Assembly (NCBI GenBank): GCA_903632075.3
Contig: CAHIKZ030002628.1
Span: 153,535 to 217,534, forward strand
Source: Acanthosepion pharaonis
Lineage: Eukaryota; Mollusca; Cephalopoda; Sepiida; Sepiidae
Direction: 5' to 3'
DNA length: 64,000 nucleotides
How positions within the stretch are numbered: position 1 is the first letter of the stretch; each line of letters starts with the position of its first letter. Under the pieces are notes generated by a model that saw nothing but the letters and a program-made list of their open reading frames with translations, was not told where the DNA came from and did no database searches. Positions 44,600-56,559 of the stretch are shown here, piece by piece. The position numbers and the translations under genes are program-made.

Positions 44600-47160
44600 A
44601 AATAAAATATATAAACACAAATAAAAACAATTAAAATTAAAATAATGCATCTGCACTTTCTTTTAAATCCCTTATCTATTTCTTTCTTTCTCTCTCTCTA
44701 AACCTCTTTTTCTATACTTCTCTGAACTAACACAATGGCAACCTTCAAATAAAAACTCAGGGATATGCATAACTCCCCTAATAAAAAATATAAAAAAAAA
44801 GGCAAATTGGAAAATAAAATAATTTTGGCCAATCAAAAAAATTAACACCAACAGACTTTTCATGTTAGCCAAAACCAATATTCACATCAGAAACTGAGTC
44901 TTGTCAAAAGTATATAACCTGATACCTTTGTGCTAGAAGAAGAAGAGACAGCAAGAGAGACACATGGAGACGCTATCTCATACAAACGAACCGTGCATGA
45001 TGCATGAAGAAGCAATTTTCTTTTCATTTCATAAAATACATCTATTGGATGCTTTGGTACACATCATCAGTGATGTTTCTAGCCAAAGTTCATTAGGGGT
45101 TTTGGGTCTTTCAACCTCATACCCTCTCTCCACGGTGACCCAATCGATACTGATCGAGTATCGACTTGTGTACCTTCTGTTAGCTACAGTTTTGTTTTTC
45201 CATCTGCACACTACGACTCCCCTTGGCAATTTATAGTCCACTTCCAGATAACTTCCAGTTCACCAGCAATATGCAATCTTACATAAAAAAGGAAGCAAAC
45301 ACACACACAATTTCTATCTTGTCAGAAACATGGGGGAGGGGGGGTTGTGCTTGGCTTGAAGTGGTAAGTAATGATTTGTTTCCCTCACTGAGACATATAC
45401 ATGTACACATACAAAAATGTGCTCAAGAATCATGTTCCATTTCCATTCATGTTAATCATTCACCTGAAGGGGAAAAAAATTCCTCCTTCCTTTTTTCTTG
45501 ACCCTCTCCCTGTATGAGTCAAACTCACACCAGTACTGATACACTCACATACCAACATACAAAACATAAATAAATAAAATGAATAGATATATATATATAA
45601 AAAAAAAAAAATGCCGTAATCCTGGTAGGGAGCAAACAGATACTAGATCTTAGCCAGGGATTACCCATAGGTAACAATGGTTCGGGGTACCCTAATTCTG
45701 TCCCCTAGTTGAGACTCCATTGTCAGGTGTAGTTTTAGGTCATACTGAAGACCATCCCTCACCCAATGAAAAAAAAAAAAAGACTTAATAAAAAAAATCT
45801 CCTTACTGACTGCCAATCACTTGATCTTTTCAACCATAACCATTTGGTGGCTTCTTCTGATGCCACTGTTACTGAGCAGATAGCCTTGCATTTTTCTACA
45901 CCTAATTTTGGCAGTATCTTACATAGTGATTGTCCTGCAAATCTTCTGCAACTGATTTCAATCAGTTTGCACTGGGCTTGCCAACCATGAATTTTACATT
46001 CTTCTACAATCTGCAAATATTTCCCCAGCTTCCTTTCATGAAGTTATCTGCTAATTATATTTCTGCACAACTTAAGGCTGAGAAAAAAAGTGGATTGACA
46101 ATGACCTATTTCTAAGATGACTACTATCCCTATCATGGTTTGACTTCAAACTACCACTAATGGAAATTTCTCCAGACTGCGATCAATATCCACCTTATTA
46201 ACAAACTTTTTGCTACACTGAATAGTAAAGGACTCACTGCTCATGTTAAAGAAAATAAATAAAAGTATATTATTTATTTTAAACCCTTGAGTCAGTTCAT
46301 CTTATTCCTGAAGTTCAAATAAAATAATTATCCTACCACACAATATCCACAGTGGGATTATTGCCTTGCTAGAGTGAAATGATTCAAAAAAAAGTGTCCC
46401 ACAAAGAGTTGATAAAGCCATAAAAGAAACAAATCAATCATTTGTTGCTTGTTATGACAGAGGAGTAGAATTTAAAAGTGTGAACACAAAAGCCAGTTTA
46501 GCTGAATCATTTTTTCTTTAGCTAGATGTGAGTTTTCTGTTGTTTGTGTTTATTTTTCGAGCACAATAATCTTCATTTTTAAGTCAAACTGTATGAAAAA
46601 TAAATCAGAATACTGCAAGTTGTAACAATATCTTCTACCTTGTCAATTGTAACATATTTTTACAAGAATTAGCTTTTAGAATTAGTATTAGCTTTTAATT
46701 GCTTATAATAATTATAGAAAATAAACAACTATATTCTGGTATGCGGAGTTATCAATATTTACAATTGTACTAATATTCTTATCTTTATTGTTATTAAGAC
46801 ATTTATAAAAAATTTTATTTGTATTATGAAATAGTTAAAAATAATAATTAGTTGAAAAGTGTGAGTAAATAAATGTTAAGTACTCTGAGTTTTAAGAGAA
46901 GTGTATTAAAAAAAAGCCAGACTGTTTACTAAAAATGATTTCATTTGCGTGTAAAATATTTTATATTTAGAATTGGCTCTAAAACGAAGCACCAGAAATA
47001 TCTGTCATAGTGGACTGTTGGGGATTCATTTTTCAAATGCAGAAAAAAATATATTACTCTCATATTTATTGTCCAATGAAAAGGGTGGCTTTCACCATTG
47101 TAAATTTAAAGTCAATGTCCATTTAAGCTACTCCTGATAGTATTTAAAAACAGAGGTCAG
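44600..47160. other. Unclassified intergenic DNA
   Basis: Contains complex patches at 44880-45240, 45600-45760 and 45790-46380, with short open frames but no recognisable protein, plus AT-rich spacers. Repeat debris is likely. No gene can be supported. Confidence 0.4.
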
Positions 47161-47162
47161 CA

Positions 47163-47395
47163 GATAGTGACAGAAGGTAGTTAAACATGAGAAGAGACAA
47201 GGGCAGCTGGTTGCTGCAGAAGGGAGTAATACATCACATAGAAGGTAGTTAGATGTGAGAAGAGATGGAGCCTGCTGGTTGCAGCAGAAGAGAGTGATAC
47301 ATCACACGGAAGGAATGAAACTGGCTGGCTGCAGCAGAAAGGAGCGATGCATCACACAGAAAGAACTTAGATGTTACATATGAAGCAGGCTGCAG
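47163..47395. repeat. ~69-bp minisatellite, three to four units
   Basis: Units GAAGGTAGTTARAYRTGAGA...GCTGGTTGCWGCAGAAG...RTACATCACAYRG repeat from 47167. Later copies are shortened and diverged. Confidence 0.85.
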
Positions 47396-48040
47396 AAAAG
47401 GTTTTTTGCTTCCTTGTGTAAAAGTCACCAGCAGAGCAAAGGACAGAATGATTTTGGCATTCTTAAAAACTATGTCGAAGGAAGACATTTCACTATTAAT
47501 ATAAAACTGAAAACTGACTTGCAGAAAAAGCAAAAACTTTGCAAAAAGATCATTAAAGGTCCCAGTGAACCACATAGAAGCTAAGTGGAAAGAAAACAGA
47601 ATTTTTTGCAAAAATATTGTTAAGCCTCCCAGACATGTGGGAAATACATGTAAGTTTTGTTTATCTATTAGGTGGGTGCACTTTTTTTTCTAAGAGTAAT
47701 TTCTTCTTTTTTCAATAGTTTTCATATCACCTACTCAATGCTTTTTTTCTTTTATGATTTGAAAAAAGTTATATTGTAAATCTTTTTAGAGCCAATTATT
47801 TCTATAATTTTGTTATGTTAACTTGCCTTGTTCCTAATAAGGCTCATGAAAGGAAATTTTTTATGCAAGTCTTTTTTTGTAAAATTTGTACTTTGTTATA
47901 TCTGTATAATAAATGTCTGTACCTTTCAAATTTCATGTAGTAGTTTTGAGTCTTGTTTGTTACTGTATGCACTTTTTTTAATATTCAGGATAAGAGAATA
48001 GATATTCTCTCTTCTGTTCCCTCCCAGAAAAAAAATTCTT

Positions 48041-48310
48041 TTACATTTTGACCATTGTGATCTCTAGCCTTCCTTGGGTCTATACTGATCTGCAGAACCT
48101 TCAGGAAATTTCAAATTGAACTCTTTATTTAATCTACAAAGGTAGATAGTTCTCATTCCACTGTCCATGTTTAGAAATATCTCATCTTGTTGAAGATACC
48201 TTGTTCAAGATACGATATCCCTGAAGTTTACCCAAATCAACTAATACTTGAAGAAGACTTGACAGCATAACAATGTGATAAAGGCAAAGACATTAGTCCA
48301 CATGTATATA
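48041..48310. mobile_element. Foldback MITE, family 'CTTCTTCA' (copy 2)
   Basis: It parallels 16331-16660 at both ends: ACATTTTGACCATTGTGATC, CTAGCCTTCCTTGGG on the left; ACTTGAAGAAGACTTGACAG, ATAACAATGTGATAAAGG and ACATTAGTCCA on the right. Confidence 0.65.
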
Positions 48311-48324
48311 ATCTTATATCTAAA

Positions 48325-48358
48325 GTATGGTGTATGTGTGTTTGTGAGTGTGTGTGTC
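48325..48358. repeat. Imperfect (TG)n tract
   Basis: GT-rich stretch with several interruptions. Confidence 0.7.
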
Positions 48359-49086
48359 CAAGCGACTCCTCCACTCCCACTGGTCTGATTTCAATGATTC
48401 ATAGCTCATTCAAAAAACCTAGAAAAGTTAGGTGCAAGGAACAGTTTTCGTTGAGCTCAGATTCAGGATTGCCAGATTACGTGAAGTTAAAAATATATAT
48501 AATATATTATACTAGACATTACTATTGCTTTCATGGTTCAAGGGGAGTAACTCTTATTTTCCTTTTGTATGCAAAATTGCTAGCTAAAATTTTAAGCTAG
48601 CTTAAAAGCCACCCTATCAGGCAGCATTTAAGTTAACTCCTGTGGAGGACTCTTGGTTTGGCCATCATCATCACAATAGCTAGGGAGGAGTAGATGCGAT
48701 AGGCATCAAAAACTACAGAAGAACTCAAAACTGATCACTGCATTTAAGTATTGAATTAATGTTTAAGCTTACCTTTTAAAAGTTCAACAATAATTCTTCT
48801 GCTGTCACTTAATTTAAAGATGATTTGATGTATGTAGATCCTTATTTTCCATACAATTATTTTTATTTCATGGGTGGCAGAACAGGGGACAATTTATAAG
48901 ATAAAATTAATATAGTGTAAAGATGGGAAAATAAAAATTAGAATTAGTTATACATTCAACATTTGAAGAGTTATAGAAACATAATAGTTAATTAAGTAAA
49001 AACTATATTGTAGAATCTATATCAATAAATGTGAAATTCAAGCTCAATTCTCCCATGAATTCTGAGATTAAAAATCCCAGCTCTAT

Positions 49087-49490
49087 AGTAATTTTCCTCA
49101 GTTGCGACTCTGTCCTTCGACAGAACAGATCCTTAGCACACTTGCTCTGCCCAAAGACAGAGATACAACTGAAAGATGATAAATAAATGTGTTACAAACT
49201 ACTTTATAGTAATTTGGTATTTACTTGACCCTCAACGGAGCAGGTACACCTGGACTAGGAACGATTCAACAGTTGCACTGGCCTCGGTGCAAGCACCAAT
49301 CCCTCACTCTAGTGCAATGAGAGGCCACAGCTTCAGGTAGCTGTTTCCCATGGCTGAGCATCTCTCATCATAATTTTCCTCATTTGCAACTCTGTCCTTT
49401 GACAGAGCGCTCCTGTGTGCACTCTGCCCAAAGACAGAGATGAAACCAAGAGATGATAAATAAATGCATTACAAACCACTTTATAGTAAA
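49087..49490. repeat. Two ~125-bp direct repeats with internal hairpin, separated by ~160 bp
   Basis: 49087-49212 and 49370-49490 share TAATTTTCCTCA, CTCTGTCCTTYGACAGA, TCTGCCCAAAGACAGAGAT, GATGATAAATAAATG and CCACTTTATAGTAA-like ends. CTCTGTC and GACAGAG form a short hairpin in each copy. The pair may be the ends of a small element. Confidence 0.75.
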
Positions 49491-50060
49491 AAGCTAATAA
49501 AAGCTCAATATGTCAATTATATATTATCTACTTCTAGGAAATATCACTGTTCAAGTTTAACTAATTTACATATTGATTTAAAAAAAAAAATTATTTCATT
49601 AATTAATTATCCTTCATTACTATTCTTTTATTCAAGAATAGTTTTGATTTTCATATCAAAAATTGTTTTGTTTAGGAATATGGTCTTATATAGAGCAGAA
49701 AAGTGTTTAAAATTTACATTTTACTTGGCCTTCAACAAGTTGGCATCTATTTGTAAAACTTTCCTTAACTATAACCAATTTATAAGCCAATTTATGAATG
49801 AAATGTTCATTTAAAATTTTGGTTTCAAAGATTTCCAGTAATGAATATATCTTACTTTGCGAAGTCTACTAATCATATTATAATTCTGATGGTTCCTCTG
49901 TTAGTAAGTAGGATAGTGTTATGGGTGCGATATTGGCCTTGCAAACAGATATTGAATGACAGAAGATAACAACAAACAAAACAAAGTCTTGAGTAAAAAA
50001 AATATATTGCGAAGTTTATGTTCGTTAAAGAAAATACATCAACAAAAATAAGTGAACTAG

Positions 50061-50475
50061 GTAACAAAATATTTTTGAAAGTTCATGTAGAGGGTGAGAA
50101 GAGTGTTGTCCTGGGAAAAACAGTTTTAGTAGTCATTGAAAAGTGTTATTCTGAAAAGGTTTTGTAGTTACTGAGGAGTGTTGTCCAGAAAAGGAAAGTT
50201 TATTGCATATTATTGCTGCTGGTGAGAATGGCTGGAACCATAACTGATGGTGAGCTGGAACTGCAGATAATGATGGCTAGCTGAAACTGCTGCTGATGGC
50301 TGGAGATGTGAGCCAGATGTTGACTGCTGAAATAAATACTACACTTTGATCCTAGTCATTTTGAGGCCTTTTTATATCCTGAATCAGTTTTACAGTCATC
50401 ACTGGTTAAACTTCTCCAGGTTGTTTTTAAAAGATGTGGGAGTGCTGACAGGACAACAATAGCATGTGCGTTACA
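50061..50475 (-). mobile_element. Probable solo LTR
   Basis: On the minus strand it starts TGTAACGCACATG and ends near TTTTGTTAC, with a TATA box (GGATATAAAAAGG, about 50365-50378) and an AATAAA at 50199-50204 in the expected order. Simple GCTGATGGCTGGA-like repeats lie between them. Target duplication was not found, so the exact ends are uncertain. Confidence 0.45.
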
Positions 50476-50689
50476 CCCTGCCATTACCTCAAATAAATAA
50501 TTAACCATTCCATTTTGATTGCAAAGAAAGATATATCAAAGACACTGTTCAGTTTTTGTGAGAAAAAGGAAACATGGATAAGAAGAAAGAAAGAAAAAGA
50601 AAGAAAAGTAAGATAAAGAAAGCAGTAATACTTTCTGGCATTTAATGTCTGCTTCAGTGAAATGAAAAACCTTGTCAGTTGTGAAGACT

Positions 50690-51330
50690 AATTGAATCTG
50701 TTGCTAGGTTTGTTACTAAGAAAGTTGGTTCACTGTGTCATGCTAGACAATTTTACTCTCCAGAATCTATCTTACATATCAATAAGTCTACCATTTGTCC
50801 ATGCTGCCACATATGGTTTGGTGCTCCTGCTATATATTTAGAGATTTTTTTAGAAAATCCAAAGAAGAATCTGCAATATTACTTGTCCTGATATGGCATC
50901 TTGGCTTCAGTCAATTTCCCACTGCTGTAAAGTTGTTTCCTTGTGCCTTTTCTGTTAATACTTTCATGGTAATTGTTTGAATGAGATCTTTGCTATGGTA
51001 CCTAGACTTTATGAATTTAAGCACAGTACTAGATTGGCAACAAGGTCTCATCAATTTATCGTTGAATTGGCTAGATGTAACTCTAAGTTCTATGTTAACA
51101 GTTCACACTTCTCACTTGTGGAACTCTCTTCCAGTTCCATGCTTTCCAGATACTTTGATCTTCAAAAATTTAAATGTAATGTCAATTGTTATCTACTATC
51201 TTTCTGATTACTCTACTAACGTTCTCACTCCTTAGTAATTTTCTGTTTTCTAATTCTTTTACACCCAGTAACCATGTGTGTCTTAGTGGCTTTACTGCCT
51301 TGCTTGGAGAAAATTTCAGTTAAAAAATAA
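50690..51330 (+). mobile_element. LINE family A, 3' half
   Basis: The plus strand reads HARQFYSPESILHINKSTIC, SHLWNSLPVPCFPDTLIF and KNLNVMSIVIYYLS, with frame changes between them. It ends with 3' UTR text GCTTTACTGCCTTGCTTGG and an A-rich tail, matching the reverse complement of 10165-10200. Confidence 0.75.
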
Positions 51331-51689
51331 TTTCATTTTCTAAAGAATAAACTAAAAGGTTGTATATTTACTAGTATTACACTCACAATTGTTTTCTACT
51401 GTTTGTATGAGGGATGTATTAGTTAGGTTTTCAAGAGCTTGTAGTGATGAAGAAAATGTAGAACACAAGATAAGTAACAAGATAACTTTCCTTCCATTTT
51501 CAAGAGATCATCTACATTCTTTGTAAATTGTAAAAATACTACTTTTAACTGCTCTTTATTTATATAGTGTCTCAGGCTTTGTTTTAAGCTTTTCCTGTTT
51601 ATTGGTTTCTAAATTTGGCAATGACCCAGAATGTGTGACAGTAGCCCAATTTTTGCTCCTGTGTCAAGATATTTTTCTTTTTTAATCTT

Positions 51690-51703
51690 ACACTTCTCTC
51701 TCC

Positions 51704-51744
<41 letters not shown>

Positions 51745-51745
51745 A
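51690..51745. repeat. (CT)n microsatellite
   Basis: Long CT tract with two TTT interruptions. Confidence 0.95.
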
Positions 51746-52224
51746 CTCTAATTTTAAATTTCTCTCCTTTTTTTCTTTTTCAATTTTAAATGTCTCTTCT
51801 TTTTTCAGTCTTAAATCTCTTTTGCCATCGATTGATTTGAATATTCAATATCATAGTAGTTAGACAGCCATAAATCTGTGAACAACTGAGAGTAAATTAT
51901 GTGACATACTGTAGAAAATTAAGTATCTATTTTTAAACTCTGGACATAGGACTAAATATTTCTGCTTATTTTCAATAAATATTCTTGTGAATCTTGTCCA
52001 TATGCATATTACCATTTATGCAAATTAAGTATATGGTGCTGCCCTCTATGAAAACTATTTCTTTTCTAAAGAGATGGGCCAAAATCATACTGTACACAAT
52101 TTTCTTTTGTGTACTGATCTCAATTAAAATACTACAAACAATGATATTATAGAAACTACGGCTAAAAAATACTTGTGGATATTACTAATATTTAATTTAT
52201 TTCACCATCATGCATTTCCTAAGG

Positions 52225-52760
52225 TATGATTCCATATCTCCCTGTGCTTTCTTTTATCAGATATCTTGATAGACTGCAAGAGAGTGTAATTTCAGCATTA
52301 GAAATAAGATTGGCAGGCAAAATTTGAATTTTCACTCAGGTTGCTTGTTAACTCTACAGTAATGCCTTGGAAAAGGCATGAAATCCCCTCTCCCTATTCA
52401 CCAACACATCATATCTCTGTGCTTGCTCTTATCATCACATAATAGACTGCAAATGTATGTAATTTCAACACTGAAAATGAAATTGGCAAGAAAAATTTAT
52501 AATTTGACTGAGGTTGCTTATGTTTCCTCTAAACTAATGTTCTTTGGAAAGGCATGAATCTACCTCTCCTTGTGCAATGTCACATATCCCTGTGCTCCTT
52601 CTCATCATCAGATATCTTAATAAAATGCAAAAGTCTGTAATTTTGACACTGAAAATGAAACTGGTAAGCAAAAAATTTTAGGTTTGACTGAAGTTGCTTA
52701 TATCTTTTCCATACTAAAGGCCTTGAGAAAGGCATGAATCTACATCTCCCTGTTTGCCAA
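52225..52760. repeat. ~155-bp tandem repeat, about three and a half units, SINE-related
   Basis: Each unit has CATATCTCTGTGCTYSCTCT, TAATAGACTGCAAA, TGTAATTTCAACACTGAAA, TTTGACTGAGGTTGCTTATG and GGAAAGGCATGAATCTAC in variant form. The last part resembles the family-2 SINE body (GGGAAAGATATGAATTCATC), so the unit may be an amplified SINE piece. Confidence 0.8.
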
Positions 52761-52824
52761 CTCATCATGAGATTATTTACATTATTTGGACTATTGTCCT
52801 CATCTTTGTTAATCAATATTTATG

Positions 52825-52935
52825 AAATTTTTGGCCTGTTGTAAACTTCTTCAGGGGTTAAAATGTTGAACTGAACACTTTATTTTCGTTCACTGGGGTA
52901 GACTGTTCTAGTTCCATGTATTTTTTTTTTATGAA
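52825..52935. mobile_element. Foldback MITE, family 'CTTCTTCA' (half copy)
   Basis: CTTCTTCAGGGGTTAAAATG, TTGAACTGAACACTTTATTT and GGTAGACTGTTCTAGTTCCA parallel 48090-48170. The other end is missing. It abuts the Gypsy element B. Confidence 0.5.
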
Positions 52936-52999
52936 AAAAAATGATACTCAGTGCCTTTTTTTCTATCTGAGAGTAACTTCTTTCTCCTGGGGAAAAGTT

Positions 53000-54480
53000 T
53001 CACGAAGCGTGTGCAATTGGTTTTCTAGAACCATCTGGCATTATGTGTTGAATACGCTCCTATCCCGTATGAACTAAGCGTCACTTGCCACTACAATATC
53101 CAGTTTTGGATTGTAATGGGTTAAAAGAGGTCGGACGTAAGCATTTTCTTTATTTCATCAAAGGCTTTCTGACATTCTACCGTCCATTCCCATGCCTTGT
53201 CTTTTTTAGCAGTTCATTCAACGGAGCTCTTAAATTGTACATTCCTTTAATGAACGCTTGATAATAATTTGCAATCCAAGCCCTAAAAAACTTTGTAGCA
53301 TCGCCACATTAGTGGGCGTTGGCATGTCTCTAATCGCAATGGACCTTTTCGGATCTGGACATCTGCCATTTTTGTTGATTATATTGCCCTAAATACTTAA
53401 TTTCCTCCAAACCAAATTCGCACTTTGACTATTTTGACTTTAAATCCAAAGTCCTGAATCTTTTTAAATACTTGATTGAGATGCTCTCGATGTTCGTCGA
53501 CCGTTTTAAGCTCCTTACTATGATGTCGTCTAAGTAAGCGCACGCAAAGTCTAAATCATTCAGCATGACGTCCATAGCTTGTTGAAAAATGGCTGGTGCC
53601 ACTTTAATACCAAAAAGGAAGCCTGTTTACTTGAATAACCCTCTATGCGTGTTTATCCTAGTAACTTCGAACATTTCCTTTGACGGGAATTTGGAAAAAA
53701 GGCATCTGATAAGTCAATTTTTGAAAATATAACTCCACCATTTAGCTTGTTAAAAATCTCCTCCGGACTCGGTAACGGGTAATGGTAGTCCTTAATTACC
53801 GAGTTTCAACCCTGTGAAAAAAAATCAACGCAGACTCTGACTTGGTTTGATTTCTTTTTATGCAGACACAATAAACTTATTAATGAATTAGATTCTACTT
53901 CCCGAAATAATTCCCATTTTTTCCAACCTATCAAGTTCTTCGTTAATTTTCTCTACACTTGCGAAAAGCACATTACGTTTCTTTTTAAAAATTGGCATAG
54001 TATTTTCCTTTGAAAATTTTCCTTTGAATTCGAATTGGGCTTCAAACTTGTTACATCTTCCAAGACCAGGTGTGAAAGTTTCCGGAAACTTTTTTTTTTA
54101 ATTCCTCTTTAATGTCCTGTCTTGTTTGCGTATTACTTTCTACTTTTCTGCAGAAAGAGTTTAACGGTTTATCCCACAATTCGAATGTTTCAATAAAATC
54201 TGTACCCATCAAGTTTTCTCCATTTTTCAGAATGAAAACTTTTATTTTTTTAACTATCCCGTTCAATTTCATGGGAAGTACAACCGCCTTTTATTTAATT
54301 TCCTTTCCAGTCACTGTTCGAAAGGCGTTTTGTTGACTTCATTATTGTAGGCCTTTTAAAATTTTCCATGTTTTATAGTTCATTATTGTTAAATCTGAAC
54401 CCGAATCGAGTTGAAATTTGATATTTTTTTAAATATTTCAGTCGTCACATATTTCCTCAAATCTCTATCTGATTTGATAT
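53000..54480 (-). pseudogene. Gypsy element B pol remnant (protease-RT-RNase H start)
   Basis: Protease: FQLDSGSDLTIMNYKTW at about 54365-54415, with DSGS in place of DTGS. Reverse transcriptase: GIKVAPAIFQQAMDVM then ACAYLDDIIVRSLKTVDEHR at about 53500-53615, catalytic YLDD intact. RNase H start: THYNPKLDIVVASDA at about 53075-53125, where the next codon is a stop. Integrase is missing. Frames are interrupted. Confidence 0.8.
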
Positions 54481-54805
54481 TTGAATTTGTTTGTCTAATT
54501 AAAAGCTATTGCCTTTTTCGTTTTACAACACGACCCTTTGTGACCATTCTTTGGCACACGAAACATTTTTATTTCTATATGGGCAATTTACCTCCCAGTG
54601 TCTTTAATTTTTGCACCGTCTACAATTAAATGGTGGAACCATTTTTTTTTTTCCTCATTCTTTTCATTTAATTTTTTTTTTATTTTTAAAATCGATGAAT
54701 TTTTTAATCAATTTTTTTTTCTGATGGGTAATTTGACTGTTTCTTTACTTTTTTTAATATAAGCAATACCAGCTTCTTCAATTTTTTGAGACTCTTTCTT
54801 TAAAC

Positions 54806-55650
54806 TTACGGCTTTGACACTCCTCTGCTAACTTTTTGCAGGGTAAGGTTTTGTTCAGATTCGAGTTTAGACAAAACTCTACGTCTTATTTCGGCACTTT
54901 TACTGGATACCAGTCCTTGAGCAAAAATTAAACACTTGAATTCTTCAACCGTAATCTCTGCCAATCTGAAATTGTCACAATATCTATTCACTATAGATGC
55001 ATAAGTTAAGTAATCCTGATCGTCGGATTTAGCGACATTCATGCATAACCATTACTTATGCTAAAAGCGACATATTTTGCTCCAAACAACTTTAAAAGCA
55101 ATTTCACTGTTTCCGAGAATTCCAATTCATTTGTTCTTCTCGGTAGAATAAAATCTACAAATTTGCTATGTTCTGCTGTACCTAGCTTTCTTAGTAATAG
55201 ACTGACTTTTCTTGAATTCGACCAGTTTTCACAGTCTGTGTAGAAAATATCTTCATATCGTTTAAAATACGCTTCAAACGTTTTTTTTCGTCTGGCACAT
55301 AGTTGAAAGTTTCCAACGAATTAAATATGATGTTATTAGAATATGAAGAGTTTCCTTCATTTGCCTGATTGTTGTTTAATTTCTCCAGTGTTAACTTTTG
55401 AATTTCTAAAACCTTGATCTGCATTTCCAAAATTTCCTTTGACATTTCCTGACTCAACTCCTCTTGCCTTTTCTTGATATTTCTGCTGTGCTAATTGTTG
55501 TTCTCTTAATAAGGCAAACTGTTCCTTTTTGTTGTTGCAGACTCAACTGCTGGGATTTGAATAATTTCAGCTTGACTCAACTGCTGGAGCTTTAAACAAT
55601 TCAGCTATGACTTTGGATAATTCCTCCATTTTTAGCTGATAGTGTTCATG
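54806..55650 (-). pseudogene. Gypsy element B gag remnant
   Basis: A glutamine/lysine-rich N-terminal part (EMSKEILEMQIKVLEIQKLT, coiled-coil-like, about 55380-55450) precedes ETFNYVPDEKKRLKRILND. A further block reads FKCLIFAQGLVSSKSAEIRR then RVLSKLESEQNLTLQK (54840-54940), the gag core shared with element A. A knuckle-like CRRCKN...RHWEVNCPYRNK lies near 54560-54630. The frame is interrupted between the blocks. Confidence 0.75.
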
Positions 55651-56182
55651 CAACAAAGAATATTTTTTTAAATTGTTTATCCACGAATATAATATAAGCA
55701 GACAAAAAAAAAAATTGAAACAACTTACGCCTTTTTTAATTTTATGTCTTGCTTTATAAAATATTGTTGACAACCAAACAAAAAAAATTTTTTTTTTTTT
55801 TTTTACAAGTTCGTTACCTTTCAAAAAATCGACACGTTGTATTTGTGTAGGATATTTTCTTTTTAATTCCATGCATGTTTTTTTTTAGTCGGCCAGCTTT
55901 TTTTTTTTTTTTTTTTTAATTCGTTTCGCCACCTTTTTTTTTTCTGAGTGAATGTTTTCCTTTATTTTTCTTAGTTTTTTCCTTTAAACCATTTGCGAGT
56001 TTTAACTGTCCAGTGGATCCAAACTTCAGAATACTTTTCCGTTCCATTAGATGTTCGACTTTTAATTAATGATTTTTTTTTTTCAGCCTGGGTTCAAAAA
56101 ACTTGTCCCAATTGTTGAAGGCTATCAATTATTAATTTTTTTTTTTTCAAAACGTAAAAAGTTTTTTATACCTTTTCGCCAT

Positions 56183-56454
56183 TGTTGAAGCTTGAATAAG
56201 CATGGAATAATAATAATACAACACAAAATGTACGTAAACAAAATGTATTGAAACAAGGAAAAGGTACACAATATTTACAGTTAGTTTGGTATATTCTTGG
56301 GAAGACTGTTCCTGCAGAATGGGTTGACTAAATCGCAGTCGGGCAGAGTCTCTGGATTCGATCTCTTTCTTCTCCTCCATCGTCTTCCGGTACCAACCCA
56401 TATTTATATGGTCGGTACTCCACTTATGTAAATTAGGTGGATCGTACCACAACA
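56183..56454 (-). repeat. 5' LTR of Gypsy element B (272 bp)
   Basis: The ends are the perfect inverted pentamer TGTTG ... CAACA. A TATA box (CATATAAATATGGG) lies at about 56397-56411, and the sequence just inside the element is ATGGCGAAAAGG, as is common next to Gypsy LTRs. The second LTR was not found. Confidence 0.75.
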
Positions 56455-56559
56455 ATTTAACAAAAATGATTTCCAAAACATTGGAACATAATTTTTTAGA
56501 CAGGGCCAGTCTATTTACCAATTTTGTTTTAAAAACACGTTTACATTCACTAAAACTGA

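Larger units (their letters stand above)
53000..56454 (-). mobile_element. Ty3/Gypsy (Mag-like) retrotransposon B, 5' LTR to RNase H
   Basis: On the minus strand an LTR (56454-56183) is followed by gag, knuckle, protease, RT and the start of RNase H, then stops near 53000. Integrase and the 3' LTR are absent, so the copy is 3' truncated or a partial insertion. It is better preserved than element A, although frameshifts and poly-T expansions are frequent (53790-53830, 54630-54760, 55690-55920). Confidence 0.85.

Noticed and set aside
45029..45241. Minus-strand ORF with a piggyBac-transposase-like flavour (CRWKNKTV ... VERPKTP)
   Set aside because: The resemblance is limited to a few residues, no catalytic aspartates are seen, and the surroundings give no transposon ends.
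47249..47611. 120-codon minus-strand ORF
   Set aside because: It runs through the 69-bp minisatellite and has no recognisable motif.
49464..49814. 116-codon plus-strand ORF
   Set aside because: AT-rich, with a lysine/leucine/isoleucine-biased composition typical of chance ORFs, and without splice or promoter context.
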